In this document: positions 35,729 to 46,300 of the stretch, piece by piece
Layout: each line of letters opens with the position of its first letter
Numbering within the stretch: the first letter of the stretch is position 1
Assembly (NCBI RefSeq): GCF_001638985.1
Contig: NW_017265134.1
Span: 1,240,001-1,304,000 of the forward strand
Origin: Phycomyces blakesleeanus NRRL 1555(-)
Lineage: Eukaryota > Mucoromycota > Mucoromycetes > Mucorales > Phycomycetaceae
DNA: 64,000 nucleotides
Direction: 5' to 3'
Notes under the pieces: model-generated
Databases searched by the model: none
The model's input: the letters and a program-made list of their open reading frames with translations, nothing else
Told to the model about the DNA's origin: nothing
Program-made: the position numbers and the translations under genes

Positions 35729-35926
35729 CACATTTAGGACACGACGTTATGCCTCTCGAGCACGACGTTTCTTACACAGTCACGTTTGGGACATGACGTT
35801 TTGCCTCTCGAACACGACGTTTCTTACACAGTCACGTTTGGGACATGACGTTTTGCCTCTCGAACACGACGTTTCTTACACAGTCACGTTTGGGACACGA
35901 CGTTTTGCCTCTCGGGCACGACGTTT
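35729..35926. repeat. 52-bp subterminal tandem repeat array of the MULE
   Basis: Units start at 35729, 35781, 35833 and 35885, an exact 52-bp spacing; the last is 42 bp. Each unit has GGACAYGACGTTTTGCCTCT followed by CG(A/G)(A/G)CACGACGTTT, which is the inner part of the terminal inverted repeat. The middle two units are identical. Transposase-binding sites are the likely function by analogy with subterminal repeats of other DNA transposons. Confidence 0.9.
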
Positions 35927-36190
35927 ACAAATTGTATATTTTGTATATACTGCATAAAAAAAATAGAAATTTTAATATGGTTACTACTTAAGTACACCTA
36001 GAAATTCCGTTATATTAAATGAAGATGTACCTTATTCATGAATTAAATTATTTATATTTTGATAGATTGATTTTACTCATATAAACTACTTTGGGTGGTT
36101 AGGGACCAGATAAAATTGCTGGATGCCGGACAACAAATCACTTTTTATGAGGCCGGTAAATGGTGAAAGGCGGAGATTCAATAAACGTAG

Positions 36191-36246
36191 TGCTCCAGAG
36201 AAACGTCGTGCCCGAGAGGAAAAGTGTCTGGCCCGAATAATTAGCG
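36191..36246. repeat. Right terminal inverted repeat of the MULE
   Basis: Contains AAACGTCGTGCCCGAGAGGA then GGCCCGAATAATTAGCG, the inverse of the left end. Confidence 0.9.
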
Positions 36247-36256
36247 ATTTCTTATC
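36247..36256. repeat. Target site duplication, right copy (MULE)
   Basis: ATTTCTTATC, identical to 30861-30870. Confidence 0.9.
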
Positions 36257-36396
36257 TTTTTTTTTGTTATAGGGTTTAAGAAGAACAAGGAAGAGGAAGA
36301 GAATGAGGAAGAGGAGGAAATGAGTTATATAATTAATATTTACAGGTTTTGAACTAAACAAAAAGTCAAATGCATAAAGATAAACAGACCCTAAGA

Positions 36397-37071
36397 TCAT
36401 TGTCTGTCAAGGGTCTCAACTGGCTGAGAAACTGGTTCAGTTACTTCTTTAGTCGGTACATCCAGCTTGGCTGTCTCTAGTGCCGGCTTTTTCTGATTGA
36501 ATGTGTTAACCATCAAATTCCGTACTTTCTCGAGAAATTCAGTCTCTTGCTCTGCGTTCAAGAACATATTGGCACGTAATGAATCCAATAGTTTATCAAG
36601 ACGTGTTTGGTGACCGAACGGGAGAGACATATCTATTTTACTTTAAAGATACATTAGTTTCTATTTATTTATTTATTTATTTATTTATTTATATTAGCAG
36701 CTTACTGTTCATAATCCTTGAATTCATCTACAAGTCTTTCAAAGTTGGCCATCACTTCTGGCGAGACCTGCTCGCTCTGTTGCACCATGCGACGACATGC
36801 AAAAGGCAATCCTAAGATAATAACACAATTTTTTTTTAATGTATGTGTTTTTTATTTTATTTGAATTTAATGTAGACTTACTAAAGGACCGTGTTTCGTT
36901 CCATCGATTACTGATATGGAGATACTGTACTTGAGAGTGATCACTGACATTCTCGGGGTCATATGGTGTTACAATCACACCGATAAATGGTTCATCTCCT
37001 GTCTTTTCGTCTCGAAACAAAGTCTACGAATAGTGTTAGAAATATCTTACACACGCACACACGCACACACG

Positions 37072-37102
<31 letters not shown>

Positions 37103-39073
37103 TACAAAGTCGTACAGCAAGAAAATATTACCTGGTAAGACGTTTGATTCTCAATATCACGGATACTTGGGTGAGGCTCAAAAGTAGGATGAGAATGGTA
37201 CCAACCAACAACAGTGTAGCCCTTTTCCGAAAACGCTTCTCTTGCCATCATTTCTGAGGCTGGATCCATCTCACACTATAACGCAAAAATAAACAGCGTG
37301 TTCTCTACCCATTAATAGAGCCTACAGACTTTACCTGAATACCTGTACTTGTACTACGGCAAGGGAAAACAGATTCTACCTTTAGTATTTTTGCCCCATT
37401 ATTGTTTACGAAATTTCCTCCAAGAAGACCAATAATTTCTGTATGTGCCAAGTGAGAATGAAAATCCATAATAAGCTAATTTAAAGGTAAAATAAGTAAG
37501 TAATTAAACAAAGGAAACAGATATATATATATATAAGTCTTACCAAAACATCACTGTCAATCTCCACTGTAAATGGAGCCGGGTCATCATCCCCGTAGTA
37601 GTCTACAGGTACCAGTCTGAAAGGATCATAACCACGCCCAAAGTCATCCCCGCCATAATACTGTTGAGGTCGCTTTATAACACGTTTGGGACGAGCTGCA
37701 TTATCTTTTTATATAGAATGGATCATATATATATATATATATATATTAGCTATTTTCCTGTGTATGTATATATACATGTTATTCCTTGAATACCTGTTTG
37801 ACGATCATGTCCATGTTCAATAACCCGACCCTCTAATTCTTTAGGATCGACCCTAAATACAAAGTATTCTCGGTTAGCTCTTTTCGTGTTGTTTTTGTAA
37901 AATCAGATATATATATATATATATATATTTCACAATACCATTCTCCAATATAATTCCGGACTTTTCTTTTACGAGGTCTATTTGAAGAAGCAGAGTTTGA
38001 GTCAAATATTGTCCCTCTTATACCTTCTCTTCAAAATACAATTACCCTTCATAGCCAACTACTAATTCAGCTGCATTAAAAAACGTTTCGTCATCTTCAA
38101 AGGTTTCGCGTGCAACACGTTTAGGTGGGCGGGGTGCATTTGTAATACAGTCTACGTTGATAGCTCCTACACTCTCAAGGTAAGAATGTACTCTGCCGAT
38201 AGCATTGACATCACCACAATTCTGGAGACCCTTTCTAGCACTTGTTTTTGTAAGGTAACGCGGCTTGCACGACTTCCAGCAATCAAGCATGTGGTTCCGG
38301 ATTCTAAGATATCGATCAGGGGTCTTTGATTGCTTATTGTTGAACCATTCAGGATTATTTGTTTTTTCTTCTTCAGATATATAATGTCTATCAAAGCGCT
38401 GATTCAAGCATATTAAAGTAAGTATATCATATGTACAAAATAGCAATTTTTCCCTTAAAAAAAATCAAATACTTTACCGAGTCAGTGTTATTGGCGTTAT
38501 CAGCTTTATCAACTTTATCAGTATTTTTAGCGTTTTCAGTGTTATCGGTAGAAATAGATTTTTTGGGTAAAGTATCCTTTGGAATAGATTTTGGAGATTC
38601 AGTACGATTTTCCTTTAAAGAAGGTTCGGGAGAAGCACTGTCTTTATCATGTATATCCTCAGGAGATTTCGATGGTTTTTGGAATTTTATATCTGCTGTA
38701 GGGTTGTCTAATGAATTTGTATCAGCAGGAATTAAAGGTTGTATTTGTTGTGTTTTGGAAATATCGTCGGTAACTGGTGTATCTATTTCTATATCCTGAG
38801 CTTTTGTTTTATCCAAAGGCGTATCTTTATCGGCCATTTGTTCGTCCTTTGGTTCCTCTATAAGAATGTCATTTTCGTCTAGATCTTTCTGAAGTTCATT
38901 TTCTGCATTGGTTTTAAACTCGTCTTCCACAGAAATATCTTCGTCCATATCCATTGATGACTCAATATTCTTAGGAGCTTGTTTATTTTCCATGTCTTTC
39001 TTCTTCATATCTTCTGATTCTTTGTTCGGCATATGAGATTTATCCAACTGAAATAGAATAAAACAAAATAAAA

Positions 39074-39116
<43 letters not shown>

Positions 39117-40115
39117 ATAGATTTATGGAAATAAGACTTTAAATTAACATGACCAGCATCCTTTACCTTGTCAGATAATAACCAATGGCGTGCATGGTTT
39201 TTGCATTGAAGAGGATTCCGTGTCTTTACGAACTCTGATATCACTCTCCAATTGCCGTATCCATATTTTGTCTTTATTTGATATTTAGAAAAAAAACAAT
39301 TAAGTGATAAAACTATATTTGTTTTACGTACCAATGCTTCATTTAAGCTGTCATCTTCTTCACTTGTCCATCTCGTCTTATGAGAAGGGAGTGAAATAGA
39401 TGAAAGAGAACCTTGGAGATGAGTAAATCAGTTATCTATGTTATTTATAGAGGGAATCGCTCTGAAGCAACTAAAAGAAGATTATCTACCTTCGCCTTTC
39501 TTGGATAATTTCTTTTGTTGAAGAGATGAACCTCCGAAATCACTGTCATCTGTCAATTGAAAATCCATATCTGACTTTTGCTTCTTTGCTATTTTTTTGC
39601 CTTTCAAATCCCCTTTCTTTTTGCGTTGGTTGCTTTGAGAAGTTGGAAGAGTGGATATTGTATCATCCCCATAATAGTATTGCTCCTCGGCAAGCATTTG
39701 CTCGATAAGAGCTCTTGATTTATCATCGACATCGTGTAACTCATACTGGTCCCACCGCCAATATAAAATAGAAGTAGAAATAAGTGAAAAACTCATTATT
39801 TTAGATTGCGTACTTTTTTTTGTGCCGTCTAGAATGCTTTTATTTTTATTTTCCTACCGAATCCAGACTCCATGATTTGGATTCACGATCTTTACTGGGT
39901 GTTGAAGATGATTTAGAGCTATTAAGAGCAAACGCGTCAATTTAGCGACTGGAGGGTTATTGGAGAATGGTTACTCAAAGTGCCAGGACGACAGATTACG
40001 GTTGAGTTTCTGCAATCATCTCTAGTGATTTCTCTTGGGTAGTGCTTTCAGGATCGGTGTCCATGTCAATGTCCACATCGACGTCAACTTCGAGGATCTC
40101 TTTATTATCTTCCAT
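36397..40115 (-). CDS. MYSM1-like histone H2A deubiquitinase (SANT-SWIRM-JAMM)
   Basis: A gene of a dozen or so exons. After an acidic N-terminus (MEDNKEILEVDVDVDIDMD) come a SANT/Myb domain (RWTSEEDDSLNEALIKTKYG, near 39380-39190), a long acidic Ser/Lys-rich linker, a SWIRM domain (RFDRHYISEEEKTNNPEW to GRVHSYLESVGAINVDC, near 38400-38160), and an MPN/JAMM domain. This last has IMDFHSHLAHTEIIGLLGG, CEMDPASEMM and GWYHSHPTFEPHPSIRDIE, whose H-S-H, seven residues, S, two, D pattern is the complete zinc site. Family knowledge: MYSM1/2A-DUB removes ubiquitin from histone H2A. The C-terminal 77 residues are helical and charged. The junction near 38029-38045 cannot be joined with a normal intron. 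An in-frame ATG at 40199 would add 28 residues. The MULE lies just beyond its 3' end. Confidence 0.87.
37051..37101. repeat. Intronic CACACG repeat followed by (AT)n
   Basis: A short CACACG-type repeat running into an AT dinucleotide tract, in an intron of the MYSM1-like gene just beside the JAMM exon. Confidence 0.75.
39071..39120. repeat. Intronic (AAAT)n microsatellite
   Basis: A tandem AAAT run within an intron of the MYSM1-like gene, between the SANT exon and the acidic linker exon. Confidence 0.85.
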
Positions 40116-40395
40116 TAGACCAAGTTGATGTACAATGTGGAAATCAAATGAAACGTTGGTAAAGGCCAAAAATATGTGACTGCTGTCGTACCAATTCACT
40201 CCATCTTGAGTATGTCAAAGGGCACGGACCGAGACAAACGTGGCTTTTACTGTTTCATTTATTTAATATTAATAAAGAAGTATATATATGTATATATATA
40301 TATATTTGGTATTTGGGGCGTTTTATTATTATTTCTGTATATTATGTAGATATTTTATAGGTTTAAAGCTCACCATACAAAAAAAATATGGTAAA

Positions 40396-40419
40396 ATTTT
40401 TCAAGACGTCTTGAAAAAT
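40396..40419. repeat. Perfect 24-bp palindrome
   Basis: Every base pairs with its inverse; the centre is TTCAAGACGTCTTGAA, flanked by TTT and AAA. No gene lies within about 280 bp. Confidence 0.8.
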
Positions 40420-40869
40420 ATCTTTCTGTAATAATATAATGACAGTTATTGTTTTAAACATTTGGTAAAGGCTAAATCAAGAATCGATTGTTTGATATTC
40501 TTCTATGATACGTACATTATAGCATCAATTTTATTAAGAAATAACATTTACAATTATGTGTTTACCAGTGAAGGTTTAGTAGCCGTATTTTACAAAGCAT
40601 TACTGACATTTTTCTTTTCTCTACTGTAATAATCAACCAAGTTTCTAGCTTTGTAGTTAATAAATTAATTAATTGGGTTTCAAGAACCAAATGTGAATTT
40701 GACAAGAAGAGCAATTCGAGTATTTTTCTCAAGTAATAAGCAGCATATGCTTATAATAGATACTCAGTATATGTATAAAATTTCATGTAACTTAAGATTA
40801 AACAAAACGAAGATGTTCTTTTTTTTTTAAAAAAAAAAAAGAAAAAGATAGGGTACACTTCTTTATCAT

Positions 40870-41041
40870 CACTATGGAAAAAAGTGGTGATCCCGCTGGG
40901 GAATCCACTGGTGATTCCACTGCGATTTTGAGAAAACAGTGAGATTTTTGTTTCAATTTGGATTTTTGATGATTTTTTTTTTAATTATTATAAGCCAAAA
41001 ATGAAGTCACAAATTCAGAATTCAGCTTTTTTCCCATAGTG
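40870..41041. mobile_element. Candidate MITE, 172 bp, with 15-16 bp inverted ends
   Basis: The left end CACTATGGAAAAAAG (40870-40884) is the inverse of the right end CTTTTTTCCCATAGTG (41026-41041) except for one missing G. The interior is non-coding, with a short repeated GGTGATNCC motif near the left end. No target duplication is obvious, so the call is tentative. Confidence 0.4.
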
Positions 41042-41330
41042 TATATGTGGAAGAATCTATAAAATCAGATAGAGGGCACCAGAGACAAGAAAATTAATAG
41101 TTGGATAAAAGTATGTATAAGTGAATTGAATATTATATGTTAAAAAACTGGAGGTATTAAAGGAGCTAATAAAAAAGCTATTTATTTGATTAACCTTGAT
41201 GTAAAATAAGCACATTCATGTGTAAATGGACGGGTCTTTATAATGCAAGGTCTGATAAAGATGTTATAAGATACACTGAGTGTATCAATAAGTAAAAAAT
41301 TGGCTCTAAATAACTACAAAATTGTGGTTA

Positions 41331-41597
41331 TTATTTAGCTTCCAAGTAGGTCATATAAATTTTACTCGGCCTTAAAGTGAAGCTCAACACACGGCATTGT
41401 TTAAGCTTTTCTTTAAGTTTTCTACGTATTTCATCCAAAGCAAATATATTTTCAAGTCCTACTATAAAAACAAAGTCTGTGCCTACTTCAATTAACTTTT
41501 GGAACACTGTTCTATGTTCGATCTTTTTCACATCCTTTGGCGTTTGATTTTCTTTTTGCGGGTGACATGAAACAAACCGGCTTGCACAAATTTATCC
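41331..41597 (-). pseudogene. Short coding-like remnant, unidentified
   Basis: An open frame of about 85 codons (ICASRFVSCHPQKENQTPKD to SKIYMTYLEAK) has balanced composition, unlike the surrounding AT-rich sequence, and is preceded by an acceptor-like TTTTTAG. The family was not recognised. It may be a last exon of an unseen gene or a transposon fragment. Confidence 0.25.
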
Positions 41598-42260
41598 TAA
41601 AAAGGCGAATAAAACCAATTTACTTGGCTTCGATACGACTGTATTGTTGGTCAGAGATAGAAGGGAGGGGGTAAATGGTGCCCTACTTCAATTTATAATT
41701 CTATTCAAACCATAAGTATATGATAATTAAGCCTACTTGATGACTATTCTTACCTTGTACACAGGTTGTAGCGTATCTCCCTAATTTTGTTATTTTCCCT
41801 AGTCATTTCTTTTTCTCTTTCTTCTTTTGTGGTACATTTAATCCAAACCACGCAATGACACTTTGATCGTATCGATACATGGCTACAGAAACTTTACTCT
41901 TTTGATGAACTGTCTGTAGTTAACATATGAGATATATAAATCTATAAAGAATTTTTTTCTTTTAGCTTTTGCTACATACAAACGTTTCAAATTGGTTTAT
42001 CAATTTGAAAAAAGAAACGTCCGCAAATGTATGAGTCAAACGTTTCAATAATATATTAGGGATAAAAGTAGAGATTTTGACAACAACTTTATTTTTCTGC
42101 AAAATGATCGCACCAATTGCATTGATATATGTATAAAGGGATCCAATCTGGTAAAGTGCATGTCATATGTACCATGTTACATATCCCATTCGCTTACACA
42201 TAAAAAAGGTCCCTGTAATTTTTTTTTGTTTTAATTGACTCGATTTATTTCTCTTTAACA

Positions 42261-43370
42261 ATGTCTAACTCTATCATTCTGGTAAGAGTCAATTGCCTAC
42301 AAAATTCCAGGGTTTTTCTAAATGAATACATATACATATCATGGCATATTCTTTTTTATTACAGCACTGGTTCCCAGAGTCTCCATTTGCATCAAGAGTC
42401 GCGTGGGCTTTGAACTACAAGAACGTTGATTACAAGACAGTTGTGGTTTCTCAAATCGAACCACGTCCTCTTCGTAGACCCCTTGACGGAGGGTACCGAA
42501 AGACACCCATTCTTCAAATTGATGATCATGTCTTTTGCGACACAAAGATTATTCTCGAAGAATTGGAGAAAAGGTATATTTTAATTTATACTTAATACAT
42601 GACTATACGTGTCCATAATCTTCCCCCCCCCCTTAACTCTATAATATAGATATCCCGAACCTTCTTTTTATCCAACCACTCGTTCTGGTCTACCAACTCA
42701 AGGTCTATGTAAGGCCCTCGAAATATGGGCAGCGAACGGCCTGATGTACTCGGTTATGCCCCAATTTTCCGCTGCAGATATTCCTGAAAGCTTGTACAAT
42801 GATCGTGCTCCCCTCTTTGGACTTAGCAGCAAGAAAGAAGCCATTGCTGATGCCCCCTATCTAGCTATTGAAATGCAGGCGCAGCTTGGAATCGCAGATG
42901 AATTACTGCGAGGCAATAGCGAAGGAAAAGAATGGTTCTTAGATACTTCCGCGCCATCTTTGGCTGATTTCCATTTTGGCATGTGCCTTTGCTTTGTGTT
43001 GAAATTTGTTGATGAAACCTTGGTTAAGAAGCGCTTTCCTTTATTGTTGGACCATCAGAAACGCTTTCTCGAGGTAGTAAAGGATAAGTTAGGAGAAGGT
43101 CGACCGGTTTTGTCTGAGCGAGAGGCATTGGAGGCATCCAAAAGCAAATCTTTGTTTGAACCTATTGCCATTTCCGAAGATTCGCCACTGAAAGCAGGTG
43201 TCCTAGTTTCCGTCACTCCATTGGATACTGGAAAGATTCCTGTGATAGGTACTCTTGTACAATTGACTGCTCAAGAGGTTGTAATTAAGCGTATGAATGA
43301 AGAGTACGGTACTGATGTGTTCAATCACTTTCCTTTGGTTGGATTTTCGGTTCTTCCAGTTAAACAGTAG
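42261..43370 (+). CDS. Glutathione S-transferase-like protein with a fungal-specific C-terminal region
   Basis: Three exons (42261-42281, 42365-42573, 42650-43370) give 316 residues. The start MSNSIILHWFPESPFASRVA and following VAWALNYKNVDYKTVVV, RKTPILQIDDHVFCDT are a GST N-terminal thioredoxin fold, with ILEEL at the helix that follows the glutathione gamma-glutamyl site. An all-helical C-terminal domain of about 130 residues follows (SLADFHFGMCLCFVLKFVDE). A further segment of about 70 residues (AGVLVSVTPLDTGKIPVIGT) is not part of a standard GST and occurs in related fungal proteins. The substrate is unknown: detoxification or a structural role are both possible. The 7-codon first exon is inferred from a good donor at 42282 and fits the family start. 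Confidence 0.82.
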
Positions 43371-46300
43371 TTTTTATTGAAATAAAATGAACCCTTTTTT
43401 TTAAAAGAAATATTAAATGATTAAACCACAAGAATATGTTTATATATAATTATAACATAGACTTGCTGTGGTCTATATTCTGTAGTATATTTCGCTACTG
43501 GGGTATATTAATAAAATGCAATATAATTAGACTCATATGCCTGTATTTTTAAAACAAATATCTTTCATAAATGATTGACATTACAAGGTATATGGCTTCT
43601 AGATACTATCGTATCCTTTAAGAACGATTAATAGCTTTTGTATTTGACATTACAGAAGTAGATAATAAATATAAGACGCAAGCCTACTAATCAATTCATC
43701 AAGGGTTTACTAATCATTATATTTTTTAATCTTCTTTTTATTCACTTTTTTTTTGTCTAATTTCTACTTTACTCTTCCGGAGTGTTTCATTAGATTATAA
43801 AAAAAAACACCCAGAGGAAGTTTGTACATAGACAAACCAATCCCTATTGCGCAAAAATGATAAGGAACACGAGTGTTTTGCACAAGTAAAGTACTATATG
43901 GCATGTCGAACCAAATTTTAGAGGATAATATCAACAGATCTGACGTTTGTTGCGTCTTTCTATTCCAACTTATTGACTCAACAACTGGATTTATATGAGT
44001 TCCGAGATGATTTTGTGATCGTCAATTGGAGGTTATGGCAGTGACCAGATCTTTTGGAGGTAAGAATATCTTGGGAGTCAATTGAAGGTTGCAGCAGCGC
44101 CCGGAGCGGTCGAAAGTTTGGATATATTTTGAGTCAATTGAAGGTTGCAACTGCGCCCGGATCGTTTGGAGGTTGGTATATCCTTTGAGTCAATTGAAAG
44201 TTGCAACTGCGCCCGGATCATTTGGAGGTTGGTATAGCTTGTGGGTCAATTGGGGTTTGTAACGATGTTCGGATCGTCTGGTGGTTGGTTATATTGATTT
44301 ATAAGATATTAATGTACGCCAAGGTGCTAGTATTATAGCTACCAAAAATCCAGACATATATATTCAACCAGGTATTTGTATGTCGAAGATTATTGAATTT
44401 ACCACTGAAATGAAGAATTGCTTACTAAGAAGGATCATTTTTTATCATAAAGGCAAATTAAATGAGAAGAATCAATTATACCTAAAAACTGGTTACATAA
44501 AGTGCTTTTTTTTATGTAACATGATGGAGCACATTAATATCCATCGTTTAAAAGCCATTTGACATTGATTGCTTTAATATTGGTCAAGCTGTATTATTTT
44601 TACATTCCAAAAAAAAAGTTTATTAATTAAGTGGGCTATTTGCACCAAAAACTCCATATTTGATGCCAACTTTTTCTCAGGGCATGCACCTCAAAAAAGA
44701 TGAAAGTTTTGTAAAGCGTTAGTCAGTTCCGTTCAGTGCTTGTTTGACCAACAACAGACAAACATTGACGGATATATCACTAGATTCAGAAATGATTATA
44801 TTACTATTTCCACCACAAACGATGATGCTATTTAAATGGTCGACATTGTAAAGGTATGCACCCCAACAAACCAATATCACTGTGCGTTGAGAGGTCTAGT
44901 AATCGCTTGGCACAGAGAGATTATCAAGATAATAATAACACCAATAATACCTGTATTTATTTATTTTGACAAGGTATATACAAGTAGAAACCATGATTTC
45001 TATTATGATGTTAAAATAATAGGTAATATCTCTATAATTTATATGATAAAAACCATGAGTTTTTTTTTAGACTATAGTGATATGAGCTAAAATTCTAATC
45101 AAATTCAGTCTGAAGATTGGTTAGGGGTTTAGATAGTCAACAAAAGACTGTAAATATTGACATTTAACCAAAGAAAACAAGAGAAAATAAAGGGAGTGGG
45201 ATTAGTAATCATTCATTTTTCAAAGATATATGTACTTCTTTAAAAAATACTGACAATGTATATTGTTTTTGTATTCTTCCTTATCAATATCCAATAAAAA
45301 GAAAGATAAATCAGAAAGCATTAAATATCACTATACCGAGCTTTTGACTTTTTATTTAAGAAAAAAGAAAGTGCGTTATGATTGTGGCATAGTAATGAAT
45401 ATTTTTCTTCTTTCAAATCTTGCAAAGATTACAGCAGTTTGAAATCAGCCTTTTCTTTTTCTTTTTAAACGGCTGGAAATACACAAGAAGAGATTCATGC
45501 GAGATTAAAGAGAATGTGATGCAGAAGTACAATCATATGAAGGGAAGCTTTAAATGACCTTGCACGAAAATAAACAAAAGTGCTTTTTTTGGGGGCCTTT
45601 TCCTGCTATCTTCTTTGAGTAAGTGAAGCAACTGGTACCACTGGTTCGAGCTTGAGCTTGAGCTCGAGTTTTTGTTGAGGATGATCATTATTAAAGTTTA
45701 TGAGATGAACCTTGTGTTTTTTATTATTTTTATTTCGAGCCTCTTTGCCTAATTTTTGTGCCGCAACTTATGGTATTTTTTTTTTACTACTAGTTAAAAT
45801 CTAACAGAGTTTGCAATATTGAAACCATTTTATTCTGCTGTGGTAGCCCAGGAACGATTGTGCTATATTTCATTGCTGTAATAACCATTATGTCCTTTTA
45901 ATTCATTCGTTTGTTTGCTTCTTTGGCAAGAACACAAATACTTTTTTTTTGCATTAATATTATTGTATTAAAATCATCAGAAATCGGCTCATGTTATAAT
46001 CCCTGAGAGCTACAGTTAATATTAATTAATGTTTCTAGATGGGACGGGCATGATTGTCTTTTCGGTTAACAGCATAGTTTTTTTTTATATTCAGTAAAAG
46101 TCTCTTCCTTGTAGCTTTTCAAAGAAGAGACAAAAATGGTCGTTTGTATTTTATATAAATAACTGCATTTTTGGTATAACACACATATATATATATATAT
46201 ATTGTTTACTGGCGTTATGATTACTGTACCACCAAATCATATTTAGCCAAGAAGATGGGCAGAAATCTTCGTCGGCTATTAATTTATTTATTCTATTTGA

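Larger units (their letters stand above)
30871..36246 (+). mobile_element. Complete Mutator-like (MULE) DNA transposon encoding a transposase-OTU fusion
   Basis: A 5376-bp element with inverted ends of about 56 bp (30871-30926 and 36191-36246) and a perfect 10-bp target duplication ATTTCTTATC. Contents in order: left end, a 300-bp leader, one spliced transposase gene (31223-34514), an AT-rich non-coding stretch, a 52-bp x 3.8 subterminal repeat array (35729-35926) and the right end. The transposase reading frame is uninterrupted and the target duplication perfect, so the insertion is probably young and possibly still mobile. It lies between the succinate/fumarate carrier 5' side and the 3' end of the MYSM1-like gene, and disrupts neither coding region. 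Confidence 0.95.
40116..42260. other. Intergenic region between the MYSM1-like and GST-like genes
   Basis: About 2.1 kb, AT-rich, no intact gene. It contains a perfect 24-bp palindrome, a MITE-like element and a short minus-strand coding-like remnant, each listed separately, plus a T-tract/A-tract palindrome near 40819-40841. Confidence 0.5.

Noticed and set aside
36086..36400. 104-codon minus-strand frame crossing the MULE right end
   Set aside because: It spans the transposon boundary and target duplication, so it cannot be an old gene; no motif.
44021..44300. CRISPR-like array
   Set aside because: Direct head-to-tail 56-bp units without unique spacers, in a eukaryotic genome; a minisatellite explains it.
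44740..45090. Possible gag-like fragment (FDQQQTNIDGYITRFRNDY)
   Set aside because: The resemblance to a retroelement capsid helix is a few residues long, with stops on both sides and no other retroelement features nearby.
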